From G963666945 sp963666945 (GTDB lineage Bacteria > Bacteroidota > Bacteroidia > Bacteroidales > Marinifilaceae), in assembly GCA_963666945.2 (NCBI GenBank), contig CAXXRT010000031.1:32728-96727 (forward strand): a stretch of DNA of 64,000 nucleotides, written 5' to 3'. Under the pieces are notes generated by a model. The model did no database searches. It saw only the letters and a program-made list of their open reading frames with translations, and had not been told where the DNA came from. Positions 54,320 to 64,000 of the stretch are shown one piece after another; position 1 is the stretch's first letter; each line of letters begins with the position of its first letter. The translations under genes and the position numbers were made by a program.

Positions 54320-56617
54320 ATGAAACGATTGGCATTTCTATTGTTAGTCTTCTGTAGCCCTTATCTGCATGCTCAAAAGGCAGATTTTAAGGCAGCTTTC
54401 AAATACACAGGAGATAATCTAAGTAGATATTATAATGGTCTGAGTGTTTATCCCACCTGGGATGAAAATCAGGATTATATGTATTACAGGCATGAGTCAA
54501 CAGAGGGAGTGAAGTATTATCTTGTCGATTTAAAAAAGAATAAGAAAAGTCTGATGTTTGATAATGCAGTGCTTGCAGGCAAAATAACGGCATTTACTCA
54601 TGAGTCATGCGATATTCCAAATTTCAGAATTGGTAGTATTACTTTCGATAAGAATAATCCCGATGTGTTTACTTTTTCCAAGCATGGAAAGGATTTTCTT
54701 TATAATATGAAGACAGGCCAGCTTAGAGAATATAAAAAGCCGGAGATAAAGAGAAGAAACTGGTCAATGAAATCCTACTGGCAGAAGTATTCTCCAGACA
54801 GCACTTGTTATGTATATGCATGGCATCACGATCTTTATCTGGTAAAAAAAGGTGATACTACAGCATATAGGTTGACTAATGATGGCGAAAATAATCATTC
54901 ATATTCTTCTCAAAGAGATAAGGATACCGATAAAAAAGTTAGTGCTTCCATTTATTGGGCTCCTGATTCCAAGGTTTTTTATTCTTTTAGAAGAAATGCT
55001 AAAGATGTTGAGGATTGTTGGATAATAAATCATTTGGCTAAGCCTCGTCCTACTTTGCGTACGTATAAGTTCCCCATGCCAGGAGAAAAAAATGTATTTA
55101 CATACGACTTGCATCTGTTTTATCCAGAAACATTAGAGCATAAAGTGGTTGATATTTCCAAATATCCCGACCAAAAGGTTGAAATGATGAGGTTTGACTT
55201 TAAAGAGCAGTCGAAGTATATCTATTTTACCAGAAAGAGCAGGACTTGTGACAAGATGGATTTGTGCAGGGTTGATACAAAAACTGGAGAAGTATTCGAG
55301 ATAATTAGCGAAGAGAGCAAGCCTTACTGGATGGATCAGTTATTCGAATGTCATATCCTGAATAATGGAGAAGATATTATATGGTGGTCAGAACGTACGG
55401 GTTATGGCCAGTTTTATCTTTACAACAAGGATGGAAAGCTAAAAAGTACTATGACTAAAGGTGAATTTGTTGCCTGTAAGATAACAAAGATTGACACCAT
55501 TAATCGCAGTATGATATTTGAAGGATACGGAAGGGATAAGACAATAGACCCCTATTACAGAATGTACTATAAAGTTAATTTCGATGGATCTGGTTTTACT
55601 CTTTTGACACCGGGTGACGGTTACCACGATATAGATATTTCGAAGGATGGAAAATATCTTGTTGATAAATATTCCAGGGTAGATAAAGAGCCAGTTTCGG
55701 TTCTGAGGAATATGAATGGTAAAAAACTTATGGAGTTGGATAAGGCTGATCTTTCCCTTTTATATGAGACAGGTTGGAAAAAGCCGGAAAGAATTAAAGT
55801 GAAGGCGGCAGATGGAGTGACCGATCTTTATGGAGTGATGTATAAGCCTTTTAATTTTGACCCGAATAAGAAATATCCGGTTATATCGAATGTTTATCCC
55901 GGGCCACAAACAGAACTGGTACCCCGTTCTTTTGTTGTTGATGATAATTGCAATCAGTCTTTGGCACAGCTTGGTTTTATTGTGATTAATATTGGGCATA
56001 GGGGTGGGAGTCCTTTCCGTCACAAGCACTATCACAACTATGGATACGGTAATCTAAGGGATTATGCCCTTGCCGACGATAAATTTGCTATAGAGCAACT
56101 GGCTAACAGATATTCATTTATCGACATCGACAGAGTCGGTATTTACGGTCATTCAGGAGGTGGTTTTATGTCAACAGCTGCAATCCTCACATACCCTGAT
56201 TTTTATAAGGTAGCGGTTTCCGCATCCGGTAACCATGATAACAATATTTATACAAAATGGTGGGGAGAAACTCATCATGGTGTTAAAATGGAAGAAAAAG
56301 TATCTAAGGTTGATGGTGTTACAAAAAAAGAATATAAATTTGAGGCAACAATTCCTACAAATATGGAATTGGCGGGAAATTTAAAGGGTCATTTGTGTCT
56401 TATTTCGGGTGATGTAGATGTTAACGTTCATATGGCAAATACTCTGCGTATGGCAGATGCGTTGATAAAAAAGAATAAACGTTTTGATTTATTTATCATG
56501 CCTGGAAAGGATCATGGCCTGGGGTCTAAATACTATATTAATCTTATTAGGTATTATTTTGTCGAACATTTGCTTGGACAGACTATGCACAATGTAGATG
56601 TATATGATACGGAATAA
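54320..56617 (+). CDS. S9 family (prolyl oligopeptidase/DPP-IV type) peptidase
   Basis: About 765 residues from the ATG at 54320 (MKRLAFLLLVFCSPYLHAQ, a signal peptide). An ATG 12 nt upstream is equally open. The N-terminal part is a beta-propeller of about 500 residues. The C-terminal hydrolase has the nucleophile motif GIYGHSGGGFMS, the acid in ISGDVDVNVH, and the histidine in MPGKDHGLGSKY. Such secreted enzymes trim dipeptides from imported or surface peptides. It is followed by a hairpin and then the ECF sigma gene. Confidence 0.9.
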   Translation: MKRLAFLLLVFCSPYLHAQKADFKAAFKYTGDNLSRYYNGLSVYPTWDENQDYMYYRHESTEGVKYYLVDLKKNKKSLMFDNAVLAGKITAFTHESCDIPNFRIGSITFDKNNPDVFTFSKHGKDFLYNMKTGQLREYKKPEIKRRNWSMKSYWQKYSPDSTCYVYAWHHDLYLVKKGDTTAYRLTNDGENNHSYSSQRDKDTDKKVSASIYWAPDSKVFYSFRRNAKDVEDCWIINHLAKPRPTLRTYKFPMPGEKNVFTYDLHLFYPETLEHKVVDISKYPDQKVEMMRFDFKEQSKYIYFTRKSRTCDKMDLCRVDTKTGEVFEIISEESKPYWMDQLFECHILNNGEDIIWWSERTGYGQFYLYNKDGKLKSTMTKGEFVACKITKIDTINRSMIFEGYGRDKTIDPYYRMYYKVNFDGSGFTLLTPGDGYHDIDISKDGKYLVDKYSRVDKEPVSVLRNMNGKKLMELDKADLSLLYETGWKKPERIKVKAADGVTDLYGVMYKPFNFDPNKKYPVISNVYPGPQTELVPRSFVVDDNCNQSLAQLGFIVINIGHRGGSPFRHKHYHNYGYGNLRDYALADDKFAIEQLANRYSFIDIDRVGIYGHSGGGFMSTAAILTYPDFYKVAVSASGNHDNNIYTKWWGETHHGVKMEEKVSKVDGVTKKEYKFEATIPTNMELAGNLKGHLCLISGDVDVNVHMANTLRMADALIKKNKRFDLFIMPGKDHGLGSKYYINLIRYYFVEHLLGQTMHNVDVYDTE

Positions 56618-56629
56618 CAAATAATGATA

Positions 56630-56657
56630 CCTCCTGTGTTGATATTTTCACAGGAGG
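56630..56657 (+). terminator. Hairpin between the peptidase gene and the ECF sigma gene
   Basis: CCTCCTGTG/CACAGGAGG stem with a 10-nt loop, then a T-rich run to the ATG at 56673. It looks like a terminator, but its 3' arm also holds an AGGAGG Shine-Dalgarno-like sequence 15 nt before that ATG. Confidence 0.7.
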
Positions 56658-56672
56658 ATTTATTCTTTTTTT

Positions 56673-57242
56673 ATGACTGGAAAGGATAAAATACGAATAT
56701 GTTTTGCAGATGGTAAAGAAGTTTTGTTTAAAAATTTCTTTAAGGACAATTTTGCGAAGTTTTGTGTTTTTGCCTCCAGGTTCATTGCCGATCAGTTTGT
56801 TTGTGAAGATATAGTACAGGAATCTTTTCTCAAGATCTGGGAATCAGAGAATAAGTCTTATGAATCGGATCTTTCCCTTATGGCATTTATGTATAAAACC
56901 ATCCGTAATAAATGTCTGAATCATATAAAGCATGTTAAAATAAAAGACAAGTATACTTCAGATATGCTCCTTGAGCTGGAATCTGAAGAGTATCTTTTAA
57001 CTAATGTAGTCAATGAAGAGACAAATTATCTTCTTTATAAAGCGATAAAAACACTTAGCCCTCAGTGTGGACAGGTAATTAAATTGCATTTAAAAGGATT
57101 AAAGAATAAGGAAATTGCTGAAGACCTAAATCTTAGTGTTGCCACCGTTAAGACTCATAAAATGGTTGCATATAAACATCTTAGGGAGGAATTGGGAGAG
57201 ATAATGGCAATTGTAACCGCGCTTATACTTACCGATTTTTAA
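56673..57242 (+). CDS. ECF RNA polymerase sigma factor
   Basis: The 189-residue sigma-70 family protein has region 2 at about 25-95 (FIADQFVCEDIVQESFLKIWE, the region 2.2-2.4 signature) and region 4 at about 130-180 (LSPQCGQVIKLHLKGLKNKEIAEDLNLSVATVKTH). This is the type paired with FecR in Bacteroidota. It is followed 76 nt later by a FecR gene and then an STN-domain SusC, the complete cell-surface signalling set. It would activate the downstream susC promoter when ligand is imported. Confidence 0.93.
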   Translation: MTGKDKIRICFADGKEVLFKNFFKDNFAKFCVFASRFIADQFVCEDIVQESFLKIWESENKSYESDLSLMAFMYKTIRNKCLNHIKHVKIKDKYTSDMLLELESEEYLLTNVVNEETNYLLYKAIKTLSPQCGQVIKLHLKGLKNKEIAEDLNLSVATVKTHKMVAYKHLREELGEIMAIVTALILTDF

Positions 57243-57318
57243 AAAAGATTAAAAAAAATCACTTTTTCACTCATACTGTTTTTAATCTCGGTTGTTCTAC
57301 TAATGAGATTGGAAATTT

Positions 57319-58461
57319 ATGGATATACTAAAAAGACATATTAAAGTTGCAAGGCTTATTTTTAAGCAGAAATTTTCTGATTTGGATAAGGGCGATAATT
57401 CGGCTCTCCATTCATGGATAGAAGAGGGAGATTTGAGTAAGAGAATCTATGAGGGTTTAGAGAACGCTGACTATTCAGATCTAAAATCCAGATATGAGAA
57501 AATTGATGTTGATAAGCAATGGCGAAGATTTGAATCAAAGGCTTCCGGGAGAAGAATCAGGATTCTACCATCTTTGGGTATTGCTGCAAGTATTGCTATA
57601 ATCTTTGGCTTGTCGATATTTGTTTATAACAATATTCATAAAGATTCGGAAGTGATTGCTTTAAATCAAAAACAATCTGTTCGCTTAATTTTAGGAAACG
57701 GGGAAGATATTAAGTTAGGAACGGGAAACGAGGATATTACACTTACTTCGGGAGAAGTTTCTATTAAGAATAAAGGTAAACGATTGGTTTACTCAGGGAA
57801 ATCGGATTTGGATAAAATCGAAAACAATACTTTGATAGTTCCAAAAGCTGGTTTTTACCATTTGATTTTATCTGATGGAACTAAGGTGTGGTTGAATTCT
57901 GATACAAGATTGACTTACCCTGTTGCCTTTGTGGGTAAGAAAAGGGTAGTGAATCTTTCCGGAGAGGCATATTTTGAGGTTGCCCATAATAAAGAAAAAC
58001 CATTTATTGTTGAAACATCGAAGATGGATATAAAGGTTTTGGGTACTGTGTTTAATGTAAATACACATGCTGACAATGGTAAGATTTCTGCAGTTTTAGT
58101 AGAGGGTAAGGTTGAAGTGGGGAAAAATGAGATGGAGAAAGTTGTTTTATCCCCCGGGCAGATTGCTGAACTGAATATAAAGAATAGTGATACTGGCTTT
58201 ACAGTGAAAGATATTGATGTAAGTCAATATATAGCGTGGAAGGATGGAGTATTCTGTTTCAGGGGAACGCCAATGTCTGAGATCCTGAAAAGAGTTGGAC
58301 GTTATTACGATGTTGAGATTGTGTACACAAAACAGATTGGAGAAGATTATTTTACAGGAGATATTTCGAGGGATAAGCCATTGGAATCATTGTTGAATGT
58401 ATTAGAGCTATCAACATCAGTGAAATTTGAAATAAAAGGGAAACGAGTTTATATAAAATAA
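57319..58461 (+). CDS. FecR family anti-sigma factor
   Basis: The 380-residue protein has a cytoplasmic N-terminus (about 1-80) and one transmembrane helix at about 82-105 (IRILPSLGIAASIAIIFGLS). The periplasmic FecR domain has LSDGTKVWLNSDTRLTYP and VNLSGEAYFEVAHNKEKPFIVET. A C-terminal STN-like segment covers about 305-380. It holds or activates the sigma factor in response to the STN domain of the SusC protein that follows. It ends 118 nt before susC, with a hairpin in between. Confidence 0.93.
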   Translation: MDILKRHIKVARLIFKQKFSDLDKGDNSALHSWIEEGDLSKRIYEGLENADYSDLKSRYEKIDVDKQWRRFESKASGRRIRILPSLGIAASIAIIFGLSIFVYNNIHKDSEVIALNQKQSVRLILGNGEDIKLGTGNEDITLTSGEVSIKNKGKRLVYSGKSDLDKIENNTLIVPKAGFYHLILSDGTKVWLNSDTRLTYPVAFVGKKRVVNLSGEAYFEVAHNKEKPFIVETSKMDIKVLGTVFNVNTHADNGKISAVLVEGKVEVGKNEMEKVVLSPGQIAELNIKNSDTGFTVKDIDVSQYIAWKDGVFCFRGTPMSEILKRVGRYYDVEIVYTKQIGEDYFTGDISRDKPLESLLNVLELSTSVKFEIKGKRVYIK

Positions 58462-58465
58462 AAAA

Positions 58466-58501
58466 AAGAGGTTCGGAATTTTGGCCGGTTCCTTACCTCT
58501 T
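58466..58501 (+). terminator. Imperfect hairpin between fecR and susC
   Basis: AAGAGGT...GGAA paired with TTCC...ACCTCTT, with an internal loop. No T-run follows, so it may be an attenuator or processing site as readily as a terminator. Confidence 0.4.
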
Positions 58502-58579
58502 CAACGCAAAATGTATATAGCAATACATTGCAATATTATGAAAAAAAATCGAGTATTGATATTTTATTCTATTTAAAAA

Positions 58580-61500
58580 ATGTGCAAACTATTTAAAATG
58601 TCTTTGCTGGTATTGGCTTTTATTGGGCTGATGTCGCAAAGGTTGATTGCTGAAACAAGTCAGCAAAGAATAACACTGAACGTGGAAAATGCTAAGCTTA
58701 TTACCGTATTGGGTGAGATAAGAAAGCAAAGTGGTTGTAATTTTATTTACAATGAGAAATTTATAGAAGGTATTGATGGAGTGACAGTTAAAGTAAAGGA
58801 CTCTACGCTTGAAAATGCCCTAAAGGAAAGTTTAAAAAATACTAACCTTACCTATAAACTTCAGGATGGAATTATAGTAATCGTACCTAAAAAGATTCCT
58901 CAGGTTCAGGAAAAATCAAAAACTGTAAAGGGGGTTGTAAAGGACGAACAGGGAAACCCTTTGCCGGGAGTCACAGTTATTTTAAAAGGGACTTCTTCAG
59001 GAGTTAGTACTGATATTGATGGAAAATTTTCAATAGACGTCACTCCTGCGATAAAATCCTTGACTTTTTCTTTTATAGGAATGGAAACTAAAGAAGTAAC
59101 CATTCCTAAAGAAGATAAAGAAATGGTGGTTGTGATGAAGGTAGAGGTTGGTGAGCTTGATGAGGTTGTGGTAACGGGATATAAGCAAACAACTAGGAGG
59201 GAGGCAACAGGATCTGTTGGTGTGATCACTAAAGAAGCTTTTGAAAATAAAGCTACTCCTGTTATTGACCAGATTCTTCAAGGGCAAATAGCCGGAGTTA
59301 GCACAATTCAAACATCTGGGCGACCCGGGGCAACCTCCAAGATTCGTATTAGGGGAACTAATACAATTACTGGTAATGCTGAACCATTATGGGTTGTTGA
59401 CGGAGTGCCTTTGCAAAGAGATATTCCTAGGATTGCAACATCTAGAATTAAGGCAGGAGATTTTAATGATATTTTTACAAATGGGATAGCTGGTATTAAT
59501 CCAAACGATATAGAAAATGTTTCTATATTGAAGGATGCTTCTGCGGCTGCAATATATGGATCTCGTGCTTCAGGAGGTGTTATTGTAGTAACTACAAAAA
59601 AAGGTAAGGCAGGTAAAATGACTGTTAGTTATTCAACAAACTATTCGGTTGTATTAAAGCCTCAGAGAGATGCTAATCTTATGAACTCAAGTGAAAAAAT
59701 TGCTTGGGAACAGGAATTGTGGGATGAGTTTTCTGCAGGGAAATTTTCTGTAGGAAATGAACATCCTGTTGTTGGAATAGTTGGAACCGTAAGATCAGGT
59801 AAGCGAGAATTTGCAGGAATGACATTAGAGGAACAGGATAATTACCTTAAGAGTCTTTCTGATAATACTACGGATTGGTTTGATGAGTTGTTTAGTAATT
59901 CAATGACACAAAATCATTATTTGTCTTTATCAGGAGGGAAGGAAGAATATACGTATTATTTATCAATGGGATATTCTGATAACGCTGGGTTGGTTAAGAA
60001 TACTGACTATTCGAGGTATAATATTACTGCAAATATTAATTTAAAGCCAAAGGATAACATAAGAATTGGTTTAAAGTTTGATGTGGCTAAGCAACAGTCA
60101 AATGGATATTCAATGAATGTGGATCCATTTAAGTATGCTTATTTTGCGAATCCTTATGAAAAGCCCTTTAATGCGGATGGAAGTTATAGAGCAGATGAGA
60201 CTTATTTTTCATTAAGGCGTAATCATAATAGTGATCCTCAGAAATATCCAGAGAATGGTTTTAATATTCTCAGAGAAATGAATGAGACTTCTTCTGTTGC
60301 TGATAATATGAGTTATAATGTTTCTGCTGATTTGGCTTATAATATAACAGATAAATTAAAATTCTCAGGAATTGCTGCCTATTCCTTTACTAATAATAAG
60401 ACCGATAATATTAATGGTAAGGAAACATATTCTGCATTTTTGGATAGATTGATGTTTGACTCAAATAATTATAGGACATATGGGTCTATAACACAGTCGT
60501 CTGCAAATAATACATCATATACTTTAAGAGGACAGTTGAATTATTCAACATATTTGAATGATGATAATAGAATATCCTTTTTATGTGGTTCTGAAATTAG
60601 AGGTCAAAAAGCTGAGAGTATTTATGAGAAAAGGTATGGCTATGATCCTGTAACTGGAAATTCTTCAATACCTGTTCCATTACCTAAGGATTCTTTTGGA
60701 TATAGCGATTTTGTATCATTTGGAAATATTGTAGATGGTCTTGCCGGGCAAACTATTTCAGAAGAGACTTATGCTTCGTTTTATGCTTCTTTGGACTATT
60801 TTTATAAAAGCAAATATGCATTGTCTTTTACTTTAAGAACTGATGGTTCAAATCATTTTGGTAGTGATCAGCAATTTAATCCCACATGGTCTGTTGGTGG
60901 AGCCTGGCATATTGATCAGGAGGAATTTTTTATGAGTGTTGAGGATGTTATTAGTAGTCTTTCATTAAAGCTAGCAACTGGTTATACTGGAAATACAAAT
61001 AAATCAATTTATCCTCAGTTGATAATGGATTATTCCAATACGTTTAGAAAGACCTACTTGGACGCTTTCAGGATGGGATATATAAATAGTGCTCCTAATC
61101 CAAATCTTAGATGGGAAAAAACAAGAGACTATAAACTATCATTGGAAATGGGTTTATTTGAAGAAAGGATAAAAATATTGTCAGAGGTATATTTTCGAAG
61201 AAGTGAGGATATAGTGACCAATGTAAGTGTGCCTGCAAGCACAGGTTTTACAACTCAGGGATATAATACATCTGTAATAGAGAATAAAGGAATAGAGTTT
61301 ACTTTGAATACAGTAAATATAGATAGGAATGGTTTCAGATGGACATCTTCTATTAATATGGCTAATAATATTAATAAGCTTGTAAAATATGATTCACCAA
61401 CAGGATATATTAGTGGAGGTAATTTTGTGGGATACCCATTGAATTCAATCTTTGGAGGTAAGTTGATAGGGATTGATCCTACATCAGGTATATATAAATT

Positions 61501-62156
61501 TAAATTAAGATCTGATGCTGTTATTTCAAGAAAATCAGATCTTAGTGATCCTGATAATTACAATTTCTTTTTGGGAACCTCAAATCCTCCGATATCTGGT
61601 GGTTTTTCTACGAACTTTTCTTATAAGCGTTTTAATTTAAGTATTTCAGGGAATTATTCTTTTGGAGGAAATATTCTAAATAGGATTAATCCACCGGGTG
61701 GAGTTGGAACAACTGATCTATCAAGGCCTGGAGATGAGATAGGTAACCGATATACAAGTGTATTATAACGACCTATATGCCAATCATTATAATGTATCTA
61801 GAAGAAGTTCTGATAGATGGACTGCTAGTAATCCAATAACAAACGGGATGCCTAGAATTGTTGACGATATTTATGGAAACTTTTTAAATCTAAAGTTTAG
61901 TGATCCAACATATTCAAGTATAACAAATGCTGCCTTGATGGAGGATATTTCCTATGTAAGAATTAAATCGATATCTCTTTCTTATTCCTTGAATCAGAAA
62001 GTATTGAAGCCTTATGGGGTGAGTTCTCTAGGGTTTTCACTTTGCTTAAATAACTTTTTTACGTTTACAAATTATTCAGGTATAGACCCTGAATCTTCTG
62101 GTGCAGTATATCCTATTACCAGATCAGTATCATTAGGAATTAACCTGGGCTTTTAA
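58580..62156 (+). CDS. SusC/RagA family TonB-dependent transporter with STN domain, one frameshift near its C-terminus
   Basis: The reconstructed protein is about 1190 residues. It has a signal peptide (to LIAE), an STN domain at about 30-100 (RITLNVENAKLITVLGEIRKQ), a carboxypeptidase-regulatory-like domain (GVVKDEQGNPLPGVTVILKG), a plug (SKIRIRGTNTITGNAEPLWVVDGVPL) and a barrel ending SLGINLGF. The frame breaks at about 61756, where one extra base separates RPGDEIGNRYT from VYYNDLYANHYN. The STN domain links it to the FecR/sigma pair upstream. The SusD gene follows after the true end by 19 nt. The ligand is unknown. Confidence 0.9.
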
Positions 62157-62175
62157 CTAAATAAAAATATTTGTG

Positions 62176-63558
62176 ATGAAGCGATATTTAATAATAGCTA
62201 GCATATTGGTTTTAACGGTTTTTACTTCTTGTAAAAAGTATCTTGATGTAAAACCTTATGGAAAAGTTGTTCCAAAGACGACGCAAGAATTTGAGGCTAT
62301 CATACATAACATTTTAAACAATATGGATTATGGCAACAGTGATATGCTTATAGGTAATTTTTCTTCTGTTCTTGAAGAGGCTGCTTTTGCAGATAATCTT
62401 GATGTAAATATATGGGGAATGGGTAAAAGTCTTCCAACTTATGTTGGTTCAAGACTAAATTTAATGATGACAGATTATACTAAGTTCTATGCTTGTATAA
62501 AGGATATGAATATTGTCATAGAAAACATAAAGACTGAAACTGATAAAGATAAGGAGGTTCTTGCCACTGCTTATGCTATTAGGGGATTGTGTTATTATAA
62601 TCTAATAAGAGAATTTTCTCCGGCCTATGATAAACTAAATGCAGAGAAGCAACTTGGAGTGCCTTTAGTTACAAAGTTTGATATTGAAGAAAGACCTTTA
62701 AGGAGTAGCCTGAGAGAATCTGTTGAATTGATTGAAGACGATTTAGTTAAATCTATTAGTTTTAATTTAACTAACCCGACTTATAGATTTACGGTTGATG
62801 TGACAAAATTCTTATTGGCTCGTTTGTATTTCTGGAGTGAGAATTGGAATATGCTAACTCCTCTTGCTGAGGAGTTGGTGTCTAAATATCCTTTGCTAGG
62901 TGAAAGTAAATACGAAGAAATGATGAATTCAGTTAATGAGATAGCTGGTAATATACTACTTAAATCATTTGTGTTTACTGATGGAAGTTCTTATCTCTCA
63001 TATATAGGGACAAATAAAATAAAAGTTACCAGACCTGTCAGTGTTGAGTTTATAAGATTGTTTGAAGAAAATGAAAGGGACATTAGATACGAATTGTCTT
63101 TTAATAATAAAAGAGAAGTGGTTAAAGTGTTGAACGGAAGAATAAGAGCTGCCGAGATATACTTTATGCTTGCCGAAGCTTATATCCATAATGGAAAACC
63201 CCAAAAGGCTCTTGATATTATAAATAAAATAAGGGATAATAGAATAGAAAATAATGTTCATTTTACGATGGAAACCTTGCCAAAGGTGGATCCCCATTAT
63301 CTGATAAAAGTTGATTGTGAAAATAAACCATTGATTCCAATAATGTATACTTTGCTAACTGAGAGACAAAAAGAATTCTTTATGGAAGGTGATAGATGGT
63401 GGGAATTGAAAAGGAATGGTTGTCCGGAGTTTTGGGTTGCGTTACAAAATGGTTTAAAATATACAACTAAGAAATTTATGTATACAGCTCCAATAAATAG
63501 AGAAGATGTTGGATTAGTAAAAGGATTAAAGCAAAATGAAGGATATGAAGAATTATAG
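62176..63558 (+). CDS. SusD/RagB family surface lipoprotein
   Basis: 460 residues from the ATG at 62176. The lipobox is in VFTSCKKYLDVKPYG, and the mature N-terminus KYLDVKP is typical of RagB/SusD. The helical segment AYAIRGLCYYNLIREFSPAYD and the C-terminal motif LLTERQKEFFMEGDRWWELKR are diagnostic. It partners the STN-type SusC upstream. The next small lipoprotein gene overlaps its end. Confidence 0.92.
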   Translation: MKRYLIIASILVLTVFTSCKKYLDVKPYGKVVPKTTQEFEAIIHNILNNMDYGNSDMLIGNFSSVLEEAAFADNLDVNIWGMGKSLPTYVGSRLNLMMTDYTKFYACIKDMNIVIENIKTETDKDKEVLATAYAIRGLCYYNLIREFSPAYDKLNAEKQLGVPLVTKFDIEERPLRSSLRESVELIEDDLVKSISFNLTNPTYRFTVDVTKFLLARLYFWSENWNMLTPLAEELVSKYPLLGESKYEEMMNSVNEIAGNILLKSFVFTDGSSYLSYIGTNKIKVTRPVSVEFIRLFEENERDIRYELSFNNKREVVKVLNGRIRAAEIYFMLAEAYIHNGKPQKALDIINKIRDNRIENNVHFTMETLPKVDPHYLIKVDCENKPLIPIMYTLLTERQKEFFMEGDRWWELKRNGCPEFWVALQNGLKYTTKKFMYTAPINREDVGLVKGLKQNEGYEEL

Positions 63559-63781
63559 TAACAAAAAAACGTTTTTATTCTGTGCCATGTTAGGTTGTGT
63601 TTTTTCTATTGTCAGTTTTTCTGCTTGTGATTCTTATGATGATGAACCTCCACGCAGAGAGCATGTTGGGATGCAAACATCTTACAATATGCCTGTAGGT
63701 GTACCTATGACAAATGAAGAAAGAAAAATTGTAGAAAACAGAAATAAAGAATATAAAATAGCTTTAGGTATTAACAATTAA
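63545..63781 (+). CDS. Small putative lipoprotein
   Basis: 78 residues from the ATG at 63545 (an in-frame ATG at 63536 is also possible; both overlap the susD stop). A hydrophobic segment leads to the lipobox VSFSACDSYDDEPP, followed by a short polar mature part of about 48 residues. I do not recognise the family. Its position directly after susD and overlap with it make it part of the same uptake operon. Confidence 0.65.
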   Translation: MKNYSNKKTFLFCAMLGCVFSIVSFSACDSYDDEPPRREHVGMQTSYNMPVGVPMTNEERKIVENRNKEYKIALGINN

Positions 63782-63792
63782 ACTCGATTATT

Positions 63793-64000
63793 ATGAAAAA
63801 AATTAAGTCATTATTATTTGTTTTATTAGGTTTATTAGTCTTCGCTTCTTGTAGCGACGATGAAACACCTACCGTTTCTTTTGAAAAAAATAGTTATATT
63901 TTAATGCCTGAGCAGGATTTAGAAGTGGTTGTGAAATTATCAGATTCTCCAACTGCAGATTTAGAAATTCCGTTTGTTTTGAATGGAAGTGCTGAAAAGG
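63793..64000 (+). CDS. Lipoprotein, 3'-truncated by the window edge
   Basis: The visible 69 residues begin MKKIKSLLFVLLGLLVFASCSDDETPTVSFEKN, a signal peptide with lipobox FASC. They continue with a beta-sandwich-like stretch (YILMPEQDLEVVVKLSDSPTADL) that resembles a Calx-beta or BACON-type repeat. It is probably the next surface lipoprotein of the SusCD operon, starting 11 nt after the previous gene. Confidence 0.6.
   Translation, partial: MKKIKSLLFVLLGLLVFASCSDDETPTVSFEKNSYILMPEQDLEVVVKLSDSPTADLEIPFVLNGSAEK

Noticed and set aside
1..64000. Insertion sequence, transposase or prophage
   Set aside because: No transposase, integrase or phage structural gene is seen in any frame; the tRNA genes show no adjacent integrase or repeated tRNA end.

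Overview
The window comes from a low-GC Bacteroidota chromosome, most likely an anaerobic or fermentative member of the Bacteroidales/Marinilabiliales type; the species cannot be named from the sequence. The evidence is two SusC/SusD TonB-dependent uptake loci, one with an ECF sigma/FecR pair; families almost confined to this phylum (DUF5723, DUF4834, DUF5690); the ileS-dksA-lspA order; and promoters of the Bacteroides form TTTG-N18/19-TAnnTTTG in front of tRNA and housekeeping genes. Anaerobic metabolism is suggested by a flavodoxin, an ADP-forming acetate-CoA ligase, an acetyl-CoA hydrolase/CoA-transferase, a selenocysteine-containing SelD and an Hdr-type iron-sulfur electron-transfer operon.

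Layout. 1-4.5 kb: end of a broken unknown gene, a DUF5723 outer-membrane protein, a DUF4834 protein and dgt. 4.7-10.5 kb: a five-gene MacAB-TolC-like efflux operon. 10.6-14.2 kb (minus strand): acetyl-CoA hydrolase, a GT9 glycosyltransferase and a putative outer-membrane protein. 14.4-25.3 kb: tRNA-Leu(CAA), then on the minus strand a PpiD-like chaperone gene broken by six indels, topA, lspA, dksA, ileS and an aspartate kinase. 25.5-31.8 kb: fbp, ADP-forming acetate-CoA ligase, small membrane proteins, flavodoxin, rpsP-rimM.

32.0-42.6 kb is the first accessory highlight. A DUF5690 transporter, a small secreted protein, SusC, SusD and a secreted PHP-fold phosphodiesterase form one apparent operon, followed directly by phnX and phnW, which degrade 2-aminoethylphosphonate (AEP). 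I read it as a phosphonate utilization locus: outer-membrane capture of an AEP-containing ester or glycan, periplasmic release of AEP, inner-membrane import, then conversion to acetaldehyde and phosphate. A saccharopine-dehydrogenase-like gene and a divergent unknown HTH-like gene follow.

45-54 kb: tRNA-Phe, an M16 peptidase, an O-methyltransferase, then selD with an in-frame TGA (Sec) and a plausible bacterial SECIS hairpin, followed by a YedF-like protein. Next is the second highlight, a five-gene operon hdrC-hdrB-hdrA-hdrC2-hdrED. Its order and gene sizes resemble the sHdr complex of sulfur oxidizers more than methanogen Hdr, but its last subunit is fused to a cytochrome-b-like membrane domain. 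Two tRNA genes (Leu-UAA, Gly-GCC) follow on the minus strand.

54.3-64 kb: a prolyl-oligopeptidase-family peptidase, then an ECF sigma factor, FecR anti-sigma, STN-domain SusC (one frameshift), SusD and two lipoproteins, the last running off the window. Eleven apparent single-base indels, mostly in short homopolymers, break five genes; six lie in the PpiD-like gene. I interpret most as sequence errors, with real decay of the PpiD-like gene as the alternative.
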